A stretch of DNA of 64,000 nucleotides from contig NZ_JPOF01000008.1 in NCBI RefSeq assembly GCF_000733755.1, positions 310,001 to 374,000 of the forward strand. Direction: 5' to 3'. Within the stretch, counting starts at the first letter, position 1. Each line of letters starts with the position of its first letter. Origin of the DNA: Lachnoclostridium phytofermentans. GTDB taxonomy: Bacteria; Bacillota; Clostridia; Lachnospirales; Lachnospiraceae. The notes beneath the pieces are model-generated. The model worked only from the letters and a program-made list of their open reading frames with translations, was not told where the DNA came from and ran no database searches. The position numbers were made by a program, and so were the translations under genes. Positions 1 to 8,131 of the stretch are shown here, one piece after another.

Positions 1-861
1 TCCTTAATTCAACAAGCAATTAATAATGGTGAAACTTCATTTACTCATGCCGATGCTGAGGGAAAAGAAGTAGTTTACACAATCGAACGTAAAAACGAGC
101 AGTATACAGTGAAAGCAGACCAACAAACTCAGTTAATCCAGATTTATGAAGAACCAAGTAAGTCACACTGGCTTGGAACCGATGGAAATGGTATGGATAT
201 TATGACTCGTTTAATGTATGGTGGTCGTGTTTCCTTAATGATTGGATTTATTGTTGTAGCAATCCAGACAATTCTCGGAGTAGTTTTAGGTGGTATTGCA
301 GGTTACTTTGGTAAGTGGGTGGATAATCTTATCATGCGTATTGTTGATATATTTTATTGTATACCTACCCTACCACTTGTAATCATTTTAGGTTCTATCA
401 TGGATTCATTAAAAGTACATCCACAGGTACGTATTTATTTCTTGATGATTATTATGGGGTTACTTGGATGGCCTGGCATTGCTCGTATGGTACGTGGACA
501 AATTCTTTCTCTTCGTGAACAAGAATTTATGACAGCCACCGAAGCGATGGGTATTTCAATTCCAAGAAGAATCTTCCGTCACTTAATTCCTAATGTAATA
601 CCACAGTTAATCGTTATGGCAACTATGGGTCTTGGTAGCATTATCTTAACAGAGTCTTCTTTAAGTTTCTTAGGTATTGGTGTTAAGTTCCCATATGCTT
701 CTTGGGGTAACATTATAAGTGCGGTATCCAATGTTCATGTAATGACAAATTACTGGTTTGTTTGGATTCCAGCTGGTTGCTGTATTCTCTTAACCGTATT
801 GGCATTTAACTTTATTGGTGATGGGTTACGTGATGCGTTTGACCCTAAGATGAAAAGGTAG
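1..861 (+). CDS. oppC: Oligopeptide ABC transporter permease OppC (5' partial)
   Basis: Inner-membrane permease of an oligopeptide importer. The reading frame is open from the first base, so the gene starts upstream of the window; the GTG at 109 is internal. The visible start is a hydrophilic extracytoplasmic stretch, followed by the core that begins with HWLGTDGNGMDIMTRLMYGG, a standard OppC/DppC signature. About five membrane segments follow. The EAA loop is visible as ATEAMGISIPRRIFRHLIPN, the contact site for the ATPases. The protein ends FIGDGLRDAFDPKMKR, typical of DppC. The stop directly abuts oppD. OppA and OppB are presumably upstream. The extended N-terminal extracytoplasmic stretch is longer than in the Escherichia coli protein, judging from memory of the family. 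Confidence 0.93.
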   Translation, partial: SLIQQAINNGETSFTHADAEGKEVVYTIERKNEQYTVKADQQTQLIQIYEEPSKSHWLGTDGNGMDIMTRLMYGGRVSLMIGFIVVAIQTILGVVLGGIAGYFGKWVDNLIMRIVDIFYCIPTLPLVIILGSIMDSLKVHPQVRIYFLMIIMGLLGWPGIARMVRGQILSLREQEFMTATEAMGISIPRRIFRHLIPNVIPQLIVMATMGLGSIILTESSLSFLGIGVKFPYASWGNIISAVSNVHVMTNYWFVWIPAGCCILLTVLAFNFIGDGLRDAFDPKMKR

Positions 862-870
862 GTGAAGCAA

Positions 871-2031
871 ATGTCAAAAGAGAAGAAAACCGCAAAAAAA
901 GCAAATTATATCTCAGGTAAGGAATCGAGAAGAATTTCTCGTGAGAATAGAAAAATTACAAGAGTATATGAAAAGAAACTTAACCGTAGAAATATACCAA
1001 AAGAAGAGTATATGACTCAGATGAAGGATAGCAATAATGTTGTTGAGTTTGATAATCTTCATACTTACTTCTTTACAGATATCGGAACGGTAAAGTCAGT
1101 AAATGGTGTATCATTTGATATTCCGATTGGTAAGACAGTTGGTGTTGTTGGAGAATCTGGTTGTGGGAAGAGTGTTACAAGCCTTTCTCTTATGCAATTA
1201 GTACAGCGACCTCAAGGACAGATCGTTGACGGAGCAATTCGTTTTAATACAGGGAAAGATGTCTATGATATTGCAAAGACACCTATTTCAGAGATGCGTA
1301 AATTAAGAGGAAATCAGATATCTATGATTTTCCAGGAACCAATGACAAGTCTTAACCCAGTATTTCGTATTGGACCTCAAATTGATGAAGTAATTGAACT
1401 TCACAATAAGAGTATGGCAAAGAAAGAAGTTCAAAGCCGTTCTGTTGATATGTTAAAACTAGTTGGTATTGCAAATGCAGAAGGTGTATATAAGATGTAC
1501 CCTCATGAACTTTCTGGCGGTATGAGACAGAGAGTTATGATTGCGATGGCACTGGCATGTAATCCTAGATTAATTATTGCGGATGAGCCAACAACCGCTC
1601 TAGACGTTACAATACAGGCACAGATTCTTGATATCTTACGAAATCTTAAGAATAAAATTAACAGCTCTATTATGTTAATTACACATGATTTGGGTGTAAT
1701 TGCTGAGATGGCGGATTACGTTGTGGTTATGTATGCTGGTCGTGTCGTTGAAAAAGGTACAGTTGCAGAAATCTTCGATAATCCAAGTCACCCTTATACC
1801 ATTGGTCTTATGAATTCAAAACCAGTTGTAAATAAAATTGTAGATCGTTTGTATAGTATACCTGGTAAAGTACCAAATCCAGTTAATATGCCAAATTACT
1901 GCTATTTTAAAGATCGTTGTGAGCGCCATGTTGCGGCATGTGATGGTGCTTATCCTGGTGAAGTAAGATTATCAGATACTCACGTTGTATCCTGTTATCG
2001 CTATTCCGAAGGTAAAGGAGGGGAGGCATAA
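871..2031 (+). CDS. oppD: Oligopeptide ABC transporter ATP-binding protein OppD
   Basis: Cytoplasmic ATPase that powers oligopeptide import. Walker A GESGCGKSVTSLSLM, signature LSGGMRQRVMIAMAL and Walker B LIIADEPTTALD are all intact. The C-terminal oligopeptide-transporter extension has a four-cysteine cluster (CYFKDRCERHVAACDG plus a later Cys), as known for the OppD/DppD family. A very basic N-terminal extension of about 60 residues, rich in Lys and Arg, precedes the usual family start and is unusual. A GTG at 862 is possible, but the ATG at 871 has the AGGTG at 860-864 at correct spacing, so it is preferred. The stop lies 1 base before oppF, indicating tight coupling. Confidence 0.93.
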   Translation: MSKEKKTAKKANYISGKESRRISRENRKITRVYEKKLNRRNIPKEEYMTQMKDSNNVVEFDNLHTYFFTDIGTVKSVNGVSFDIPIGKTVGVVGESGCGKSVTSLSLMQLVQRPQGQIVDGAIRFNTGKDVYDIAKTPISEMRKLRGNQISMIFQEPMTSLNPVFRIGPQIDEVIELHNKSMAKKEVQSRSVDMLKLVGIANAEGVYKMYPHELSGGMRQRVMIAMALACNPRLIIADEPTTALDVTIQAQILDILRNLKNKINSSIMLITHDLGVIAEMADYVVVMYAGRVVEKGTVAEIFDNPSHPYTIGLMNSKPVVNKIVDRLYSIPGKVPNPVNMPNYCYFKDRCERHVAACDGAYPGEVRLSDTHVVSCYRYSEGKGGEA

Positions 2032-2032
2032 T

Positions 2033-3061
2033 ATGGAGAAACAAGTAAAAAATAAAAATGCAGAAATGCAAGCAAAAGGCAACGAAGATTTTATTCTTGA
2101 AGTACGTGATTTAAAAAAATACTACCCGATTAAATCGAGTGTATTAGGTGGATCAAAAAATTATGTAAAAGCTGTAGATGGTGTAAGTTTTAACATTAAG
2201 CGAGGAACTACCATGGGCTTAGTTGGTGAGTCAGGTTGTGGTAAAACAACAATCGGACGTACCATCTTAAAGCTTCAAGAAAAGTCCGGTGGTGAGGTTA
2301 TCTTTAACGGACAAGATATTCACAAGCTTTCCAAGAAAGAGTTGCGTGCACTTCGTCCAAAGATGCAGATTATCTTCCAGGATCCTTATTCTTCACTTTC
2401 TCCAAGATTACCAGTTGGTGAAATCATTGGAGAGGCAGTAAGACAGCATAAGATTGTTCCAAAGGAGGAATTAAACTCCTATGTTGATAAGATAATGGCT
2501 TCCTGTGGATTACAGAGCTTTCACGCAGATCGTTATCCACATGAGTTCTCAGGTGGACAAAGACAGAGAATTTGTATTGCAAGAACACTTGCCCTAAATC
2601 CTGATTTTGTTATCTGTGATGAGCCGGTATCTGCTCTTGATGTTTCCATTCAAGCACAGATTATCAATTTGCTTAAGGATCTTCAGAAGGAATATAATTT
2701 AACTTACCTATTTATCAGTCATGACTTATCTGTAGTAGAGCATATTTCTGATACAATCGGCGTTATGTATCTTGGTACCATGGTTGAGTACGGTGATAAG
2801 GTAGATATCTTTAAAGAACCATTACATCCGTATACAAAGGCGTTATTTAGTGCGATTCCTATGCCTGATCCACATGCGAAGATGAATCGAATTATACTAC
2901 AGGGAAGTATTCCATCTCCTGCAAATCCTCCTACTGGTTGTAAGTTCCATACACGCTGTAGTCATTGTATGGATATCTGTAAGACAGAAATACCTCAGCC
3001 AAATGAGGTAGGTGAGGGTCATATCGTTCGTTGTCATCTATATAACTCAAAAGAAGTTTAA
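2033..3061 (+). CDS. oppF: Oligopeptide ABC transporter ATP-binding protein OppF
   Basis: Second ATPase of the oligopeptide importer, pairing with OppD. It has Walker [16 protein letters not shown], signature [15 protein letters not shown] and Walker [13 protein letters not shown]. The C-terminal family domain carries the Cys cluster [15 protein letters not shown] longer reading frame from 1985 overlaps oppD, but the ATG at 2033 sits 6 bases after a very strong AAAGGAGGGGAGG site (2014-2026), so this start is chosen. The gene is last in the operon and is followed by a clear intrinsic terminator at 3104-3149. Confidence 0.94.
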   Translation: MEKQVKNKNAEMQAKGNEDFILEVRDLKKYYPIKSSVLGGSKNYVKAVDGVSFNIKRGTTMGLVGESGCGKTTIGRTILKLQEKSGGEVIFNGQDIHKLSKKELRALRPKMQIIFQDPYSSLSPRLPVGEIIGEAVRQHKIVPKEELNSYVDKIMASCGLQSFHADRYPHEFSGGQRQRICIARTLALNPDFVICDEPVSALDVSIQAQIINLLKDLQKEYNLTYLFISHDLSVVEHISDTIGVMYLGTMVEYGDKVDIFKEPLHPYTKALFSAIPMPDPHAKMNRIILQGSIPSPANPPTGCKFHTRCSHCMDICKTEIPQPNEVGEGHIVRCHLYNSKEV

Positions 3062-3103
3062 TTATTAGGAATAAAACCTTAATCCAAATGATAAAGAAAT
3101 AGC

Positions 3104-3149
3104 CAGCACAAGTAAGCAAGTGAACCAGAACTTACTTGTGCTGTTTTTT
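3104..3149 (+). terminator. Intrinsic terminator of the opp operon
   Basis: A perfect 13-bp stem is formed by CAGCACAAGTAAG (3104-3116) and its complement (3131-3143), with a 14-base loop, followed directly by six T residues. It lies 43 bases after the oppF stop. Confidence 0.92.
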
Positions 3150-3158
3150 AACCTCATT

Positions 3159-3272
3159 AGGTAAGTCCTTACCTGTTTTTAAAGGAGTTGAGCTCCTGTT
3201 GAAATGACACATAGTGCCAATGAGGTAGAGCTGTTAGTTTAAGCGGATTGCGAATATCCGTTTTGAATCATC
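3159..3272 (+). repeat. Structured intergenic repeat, copy A
   Basis: This stretch contains three successive hairpins: AGGTAAG/TTACCT at 3159-3174, a stem around AGGAGTTGAGCTCCT at 3183-3197, and CGGATTGCGAATATCCG at 3244-3260. The last hairpin, the following TTT(G)AATCAT and the segment TCCTGTTGAAAT recur in a second copy at 31268-31408. There is no reading frame in it. The layout resembles the right end or guide-RNA scaffold region of IS200/IS605 elements, but this is inference. It could also be a small non-autonomous element or an uncharacterised structured RNA. The rest of 3150-3390 shows nothing recognisable. Confidence 0.6.
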
Positions 3273-3390
3273 ACTAATGTTTGACTTTTCTTACATGTTT
3301 TAGTAATTTTAGAACATACTAAAGTTAAGTGAAATAAAACTCCTATTTTGCAGGTGTAATTTACATGTATGAGGGGAGAATGGAGGGACT

Positions 3391-3918
3391 ATGAGTAAGA
3401 AAGAAGAGATGGGCATTGACAATGAGTATTCTATGGGAATGCCTGAAAAGGTTGGATTAGATCATCTGGATACGAATGAAGTGTTTTTTTCTCAGAATTT
3501 CGACATCGTGGATGAATCTAATATTGCAGATAAACCATACTATATGGACGGAGCTCCGAACGTAGGTGCGACAACAGGAGTGTCACCTGATATCTTAGAT
3601 AGAGATGTAAAAAAAGAAATTGGGGATGGACGAGTTTACGATGAGTTCACAGCTGCTAGAGAAGAAGTTTCATTTACACAAGGAGAATTTGTTGATGATG
3701 GTAGAAAACTTGCAGATATGAACATCGAAGCTTTTCCATGGTATCATAAACAGTTAGAAGAAGAGGAACTTAGAAAACGTCAAGCTGTTCCTGAGTTAAA
3801 TGGTAGAGAGACGCGTAAAGTTATATTTAGTTCCTTGTTAGCAGCTCTACTTGTTGCTGGTGTATTTATAGGTGCTTTAGCGCTATTTTTATTATTTTGT
3901 ATTTATGTTTGGTTTTAA
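3391..3918 (+). CDS. Hypothetical acidic protein with C-terminal membrane anchor
   Basis: Not recognised. The 175-residue protein has a hydrophilic, acidic body (about residues 1-145) without cysteine and one strongly hydrophobic C-terminal segment (about 147-174, LLAALLVAGVFIGALALFLL), so it is probably tail-anchored with its body in the cytoplasm. The start ATG follows GGAGGGAC at good spacing. It stands alone between a structured repeat and the SOS repair operon, with no neighbour that suggests a role. Confidence 0.7.
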   Translation: MSKKEEMGIDNEYSMGMPEKVGLDHLDTNEVFFSQNFDIVDESNIADKPYYMDGAPNVGATTGVSPDILDRDVKKEIGDGRVYDEFTAAREEVSFTQGEFVDDGRKLADMNIEAFPWYHKQLEEEELRKRQAVPELNGRETRKVIFSSLLAALLVAGVFIGALALFLLFCIYVWF

Positions 3919-3985
3919 GTACTCAATTGATTAAAAAATTATAAGGCTTATGTCTTGTTTCCTATAAAGTTTATGTTAATATAGT

Positions 3986-4090
3986 ATGCTCCCTTTGAGA
4001 TAAAGAGCTAGTTAAATTGCATCCTATAAGTGATATTTTTATTATCTATCTTATAGAGGCACTTTAGGCTGTTTATAAAAAAGGGAGCAT
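3986..4090. other. Nested inverted-repeat structure upstream of SOS promoter
   Basis: An 11-bp perfect inverted repeat, ATGCTCCCTTT (3986-3996) and AAAGGGAGCAT (4080-4090), encloses a second stem between 4018-4030 (TGCATCCTATAAG) and 4050-4061. Both arms can pair in one long transcript hairpin. It may be the transcript end of the gene at 3391 or a miniature inverted-repeat element. There is no long T tract, so it is not called as a terminator. Confidence 0.45.
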
Positions 4091-4129
4091 TTTATACGAT
4101 AGAACATCAAAAAATACGGAATGGATAGG

Positions 4130-4158
4130 TTGCAATCTCTTGGAGATAATGATATAAT
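4130..4158 (+). promoter_or_regulatory. Sigma-A type promoter of the DNA-repair operon
   Basis: TTGCAA (4130-4135), a 17-base spacer and a perfect TATAAT (4153-4158). The LexA box begins 5 bases downstream, covering the predicted start of transcription. Confidence 0.85.
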
Positions 4159-4163
4159 AACAT

Positions 4164-4177
4164 CGAACATAAGTTCG
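4164..4177. promoter_or_regulatory. LexA (DinR) SOS box
   Basis: CGAACATAAGTTCG is a perfect palindrome that fits the Firmicutes LexA consensus CGAAC-N4-GTTCG. It lies just after the -10 element and 25 bases before the start codon, so LexA binding would block transcription until DNA damage. This is a direct sequence match; LexA control itself is inferred. Confidence 0.88.
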
Positions 4178-4202
4178 AAAAAAATCGCCATGAGAGGGTC
4201 TT

Positions 4203-5822
4203 ATGATTATACAGGAATCGATGACAATTGAACAAAAGCTTTCGATACTTTCAGATGCTGCTAAATATGATGTTGCATGTACTTCTAGTGGTGTCGGTCG
4301 TGATGGAAAGGATGGTAGCATTGGAAATACTGTAGCAAGTGGAATTTGTCATGCTTTTTCAGCAGATGGAAGATGCATTAGTTTATTAAAAATTTTATTT
4401 ACAAACGAGTGTATCTACGACTGTAAGTATTGTATTAATCGCGCGTCGAATGATGTTCCAAGAACAACATTTACTCCTGAAGAGGTATGTAGTCTTACGA
4501 TGGAGTTTTATCGTAGGAATTATATTGAAGGGTTATTTTTAAGTTCTGGCATCATTAAAACTCCAAATTATACGATGGAACTCATAGGTAGAACCCTAAA
4601 GATGCTACGTACAGAATATCATTTTAATGGGTACATTCATTGTAAAGCAATTCCTGGTGCTGATGCGGAACTTATTGAAACAATAGGGTGGTTTGCAGAC
4701 CGTATGAGTGTAAACCTAGAACTACCGACGGCTGAAGGGTTAAAATTATTAGCGCCTCATAAAAACCGAAAGAATATACTAAATCCTATTCGCCAGATAC
4801 AAGCTGGTATCGAAGAGAGTAGAGAAAATTTTGGTATGATGGGTGGTAACAAGGGTGCTTATTGGCATACGAGAAGAAAGCTAGATCAAAAATCGATTGC
4901 TCAGAAAAGAGAAGAGGATGCCTTACTTCATATTGGACATAAAGACCAGATAAGAAGAGTAATTGAGAGTAAACCAGAGAAAAGTGTTGGGTTTTCAAAT
5001 CGTATACTTACAGGGTGGGAAGATGAGAAGGAGTCAAAGATTCTAACGCCGAATCATCGTATATATCAAAGTAGCCAAGGAATATCAAGTAATATAGAAA
5101 CTCCTACTCTGATAACAAAACCTGAGGGACTATCCATGTGGAATCAGTTTGGCGGAAATCGTGGATTTGTGCCAGCAGGTCAGAGTACTCAGATGATTAT
5201 TGGTGCTACCGGAGAGACCGACTATGAAATTGTTCATGTAACGGAAGCATTATATCAGAAGTTTGATTTAAAGAGAGTTTTTTTCTCTGCATTTATTCGA
5301 GTAAATGAAGATAATGCATTACCAGTATTATCTGGGGGACCTCCCTTATTAAGAGAACATCGGTTATATCAGGCAGATTGGTTATTACGGTATTATGGTT
5401 TTGAAGCTACGGAGCTTTTAACGAAAGAAAGGCCTAACTTTAATGTGTTTTTTGACCCGAAATGCAATTGGGCGATAGGGCATTTAGAACAGTTCCCGGT
5501 TGAGGTCAATACTGCAGATTATTATACTTTACTTAGAGTTCCTGGTATTGGTCCTAAGTCAGCAGGGCGTATTGTGAAAGCAAGGCAGATGGCAAAGCTT
5601 CGATTTGAAGATTTGAAAAAAATTGGAGTTGTGTTAAAACGTGCACTTTATTTTATAACCTGTAGTGGGAAGATGATGTATCCAACTAAGATAGAAGAAA
5701 ATTATATAACCAATCAGATGCTCCAAATAAACGAAAAGCTACCTAGTCATATTACGAATGGCGGTATCACATATCAACAATTATCACTGTTTGATAATCC
5801 TCAGATGCTTAGTAATGGATAG
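4203..5822 (+). CDS. Putative DNA modification/repair radical SAM protein (TIGR03916-like)
   Basis: Radical SAM enzyme of the family found beside DUF4130 proteins and thought to act on DNA. The N-terminus EQKLSILSDAAKYDVACTSS is the family signature. The 4Fe-4S motif is C70-x3-C74-x2-C77 (CIYDCKYC). A helix-hairpin-helix DNA-binding motif, LLRVPGIGPKSAGRIV, lies near residues 443-458. At 539 residues it is about 110 longer than I expect for the family: an extra low-complexity hydrophilic segment (about 206-318) sits before FVPAGQSTQMIIGA. The ATG at 4203 has GAGAGG upstream. Its operon partner starts 105 bases downstream. The substrate is unknown. Confidence 0.85.
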   Translation: MIIQESMTIEQKLSILSDAAKYDVACTSSGVGRDGKDGSIGNTVASGICHAFSADGRCISLLKILFTNECIYDCKYCINRASNDVPRTTFTPEEVCSLTMEFYRRNYIEGLFLSSGIIKTPNYTMELIGRTLKMLRTEYHFNGYIHCKAIPGADAELIETIGWFADRMSVNLELPTAEGLKLLAPHKNRKNILNPIRQIQAGIEESRENFGMMGGNKGAYWHTRRKLDQKSIAQKREEDALLHIGHKDQIRRVIESKPEKSVGFSNRILTGWEDEKESKILTPNHRIYQSSQGISSNIETPTLITKPEGLSMWNQFGGNRGFVPAGQSTQMIIGATGETDYEIVHVTEALYQKFDLKRVFFSAFIRVNEDNALPVLSGGPPLLREHRLYQADWLLRYYGFEATELLTKERPNFNVFFDPKCNWAIGHLEQFPVEVNTADYYTLLRVPGIGPKSAGRIVKARQMAKLRFEDLKKIGVVLKRALYFITCSGKMMYPTKIEENYITNQMLQINEKLPSHITNGGITYQQLSLFDNPQMLSNG

Positions 5823-5927
5823 AGGTTTAGTTTTTTGAAAAACGTTGTTTATCATCTGAAATTAAGTGCTGACGCTCAAATTTTCTTCTGTTATTAGAAG
5901 TCAATAAGCGCCGGAATAGAGGTTAAC

Positions 5928-6836
5928 ATGAAGGAAAAGCGAATTTATCAATGTGAAGATAGTTTAGAAGGAATCTTTTCAGCTGTTTATATTGCATGGG
6001 CATCAAGATATGGACATGATAATATAGAATTAGAAGTATTAGGCATGGAAGAAGAGTATAATTTGAGATTATTTTCGGAATATATCATGGTAGAGAGCAA
6101 CCCAGAGAATGCTTCTAAAGTAGCGAATTCAATTAAAAAAAAGATATCCGCTCATGCTTATCAAATGGTAGCTAAGGCTGCATTAAGTAATGATAAGAGA
6201 AAGGCAAATGCTATTTATCACTTCTTAGTACGTGGGTTTGCGTACGGTGCTAAAGTAGAAGATCATTTATCTGATCCATATGTTCAAATAATTTTTGAAT
6301 TAAATCGAAATGTGGGAAATGATGCTCACTTGTATACAGGATTTGTTCGATTTACAGAACTCGATAATGGCATATTATTTGCTAAGATAGAGCCTAAAAA
6401 TAATGTTCTTGAAATTATAACACCTCATTTTGCGGATCGCCTCTCCAAGGAAAATTTTATGATTTTGGATGTGAAACGAAAAATTGCTACAATACACAGA
6501 AGTTATTCTACCTGGATTTTGACTACCATTTCAGATGAGGAATTAAACACGTTACTTACTGTTACAGAAAAAAAAGAAAAATATGAAAAACTTTGGAAAA
6601 CATTTTTTGAGAGTATTGCTATTAAAGAGAGAGAAAACAAAGTATGCCAAAGGAATCATGTGGCTATGCATTATCGTAAGTATATGACAGAGTTTATGGA
6701 AGATAAAGAAGATAAGGTAGACAAGGAAGATAAGGTAGACAAGGAAGATAAGGAAGATAGGGTAGATAAGGAAGATAGGGTAGTTAAGGAAGATAAGGTA
6801 GTTATAGAAGTTAAGATAGAAAATGAAGGTAAATAA
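5928..6836 (+). CDS. DUF4130 / TIGR03915-like putative DNA-metabolism protein
   Basis: Partner of the preceding radical SAM protein. Proteins of this family are encoded next to that radical SAM gene, sometimes with a uracil-DNA-glycosylase-like domain. The family core is recognised from the start YQCEDSLEGIFSAVYIAWAS to about residue 255 (NKVCQRNHVAMHYRKYMTEF). The last 45 residues are a highly charged repeat built from Asp-Lys-Val-Asp-Lys-Glu units, encoded by an 18-bp DNA repeat at about 6702-6805, and are not part of the family. The start ATG follows AGAGG. No uracil-glycosylase domain is fused here. The biochemical role is not established. Confidence 0.82.
   Translation: MKEKRIYQCEDSLEGIFSAVYIAWASRYGHDNIELEVLGMEEEYNLRLFSEYIMVESNPENASKVANSIKKKISAHAYQMVAKAALSNDKRKANAIYHFLVRGFAYGAKVEDHLSDPYVQIIFELNRNVGNDAHLYTGFVRFTELDNGILFAKIEPKNNVLEIITPHFADRLSKENFMILDVKRKIATIHRSYSTWILTTISDEELNTLLTVTEKKEKYEKLWKTFFESIAIKERENKVCQRNHVAMHYRKYMTEFMEDKEDKVDKEDKVDKEDKEDRVDKEDRVVKEDKVVIEVKIENEGK
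6702..6805 (+). repeat. In-gene 18-bp tandem repeat
   Basis: Imperfect units of the form GAAGATAAGGTAGACAAG are repeated about five times, including one 9-bp half unit. All unit lengths are multiples of three, so copy-number change would alter the acidic/basic tail of the DUF4130 protein without a frameshift. Confidence 0.8.
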
Positions 6837-6887
6837 GAATAGGTAGATAAATTAAATGCATTTAAGTATATAAAGGGAAGTAAAATA

Positions 6888-7700
6888 ATGGATAGAGAGC
6901 TCCTTGCTAACGGAAATATTAAGAATAAAAAATTATCCCCAAGGGATGAGATGATAACAAATTGGGTAAGCGTTTTATTTGATGAAAATACGTATCAATG
7001 TTTTCTTGAATTTTTATTAAGCATTGCAGATGAAAAGTATAAAGAATTTTCTAATAAACTTATTCCTCAGGTAAATAATATTCTTGGGATACGTCTACCT
7101 TACTTACAAAGAATAGCGAAGCAAATTGCTAAGGGAGATTATAAGGGATTTTTATCCTATCGAAATATTCAATACTTTGAAGAAATAATGGTACGAGGGT
7201 ATGTTATTGGGAATATATCCAATCAATCAATCGAAGAAATAAAAGAAATGATTCATCATCATGTGCTTAAACTTGATAATTGGTCAACTTGTGATTCCTT
7301 TTGTTCCTCCTTAAAAATTGCCAAAAAATATCCGAATGAAATATTTGAACTAATTTTACCATATGCTAATTCAAAGGAATGTTATGAGATAAGATTTTTT
7401 ATTGTCATGTGCTTGAATTACTACATAGAGGATGAACATATTAGTTTAGTAGACGAAGTTTTGCAATCTATAAGCAGTGATGAATATTATGTTAACATGG
7501 CTATTTGTTGGGCTTATACCGTAATATTTCAATACGATACTAATCGAGTATATCAGTACTTAAAGAAGTTGAAACAAGAATTAGAGATAGAGCAAAATTG
7601 TAGAAAACGTTTCCTATTACGAAAAACAATATCAAAAATATGTGATTCTAGGAAGATAACGGCAGAAGAGAAAGCCATTGTTCGTTCTTATCATGTATAA
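6888..7700 (+). CDS. AlkD-like DNA alkylation repair protein
   Basis: HEAT-like-repeat DNA glycosylase family (COG4912) that excises alkylated bases. The family landmark D130-N-W-S-T-C-D136-SFC is present, with the Asp at the position of the catalytic Asp of Bacillus cereus AlkD by my alignment from memory. The body is all-helical and 270 residues long, compared with about 230-240 for typical members. It follows the radical SAM and DUF4130 genes by 51 bases on the same strand, so it probably belongs to the same LexA-controlled unit. The ATG follows AAAGGGAAG. Confidence 0.85.
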   Translation: MDRELLANGNIKNKKLSPRDEMITNWVSVLFDENTYQCFLEFLLSIADEKYKEFSNKLIPQVNNILGIRLPYLQRIAKQIAKGDYKGFLSYRNIQYFEEIMVRGYVIGNISNQSIEEIKEMIHHHVLKLDNWSTCDSFCSSLKIAKKYPNEIFELILPYANSKECYEIRFFIVMCLNYYIEDEHISLVDEVLQSISSDEYYVNMAICWAYTVIFQYDTNRVYQYLKKLKQELEIEQNCRKRFLLRKTISKICDSRKITAEEKAIVRSYHV

Positions 7701-7725
7701 ACCTTTCGTGGTGTGGAATACTAAG

Positions 7726-7746
7726 CAAGTAAAGAAATATTACTTG
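7726..7746 (+). other. Small hairpin before lipoprotein RBS
   Basis: CAAGTAA and TTACTTG form a perfect 7-bp stem with a 7-base loop, ending 4 bases before the GGAGGAG ribosome binding site of the gene at 7761. It may influence translation or protect the 5' end. No T tract follows. Confidence 0.4.
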
Positions 7747-7760
7747 ATAGGAGGAGACTC

Positions 7761-8045
7761 ATGAAGAAGAAATTGTATTTCTTAATGGCCGTTGCCATGT
7801 TAAGTATGTTCGCGATGACTGCTTGTTCAAACACTGACGGTGCGAACAATGGTAATAATGCAACATCTACGCCAGCACCTGGTAACAATAATAATAACGT
7901 TACACCAGGAACGAATGGTACAAATGGAACGAACGGTACCAATGGTACAAATGGAACGAATGGTACAAACGGAACAAATGGAACGAATGGTACAACTTTA
8001 GTTCCAACAACAGCACCTACAACACATCCAACAAAAACACCATAA
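7761..8045 (+). CDS. Small lipoprotein with Gly-Thr-Asn repeats
   Basis: Probable surface lipoprotein of 94 residues. The N-terminal signal ends with lipobox MTAC, so Cys22 would be lipidated. The mature part is Asn-rich, then carries about nine successive Gly-Thr-Asn triplets (about residues 53-79), and ends in a Thr/Pro-rich stretch. Glycine in every third position is collagen-like, and each Asn-Gly-Thr is also a sequon-like triplet. A strong GGAGGAG precedes the start and an intrinsic terminator follows, so it is a single-gene unit. Function is unknown; a wall spacer or stalk is possible. Confidence 0.75.
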   Translation: MKKKLYFLMAVAMLSMFAMTACSNTDGANNGNNATSTPAPGNNNNNVTPGTNGTNGTNGTNGTNGTNGTNGTNGTNGTTLVPTTAPTTHPTKTP

Positions 8046-8062
8046 AAGAATTAACTTTCCTA

Positions 8063-8108
8063 AAAGGGTCTGATTCAGTTATGACTGAAGCAGACCCTTT
8101 CTATGTTT
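8063..8108 (+). terminator. Intrinsic terminator
   Basis: AAAGGGTCTGATTCAGT pairs with ACTGAAGCAGACCCTTT (8063-8100), followed by a T-rich stretch. It ends the lipoprotein transcript and lies between convergent genes. Confidence 0.88.
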
Positions 8109-8131
8109 TATTTTGTGCTTTTTGAAGGTTT

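Noticed and set aside
1985-2032. Longer start for oppF inside oppD
   Set aside because: The strong AAAGGAGGGGAGG site fits ATG 2033 only.
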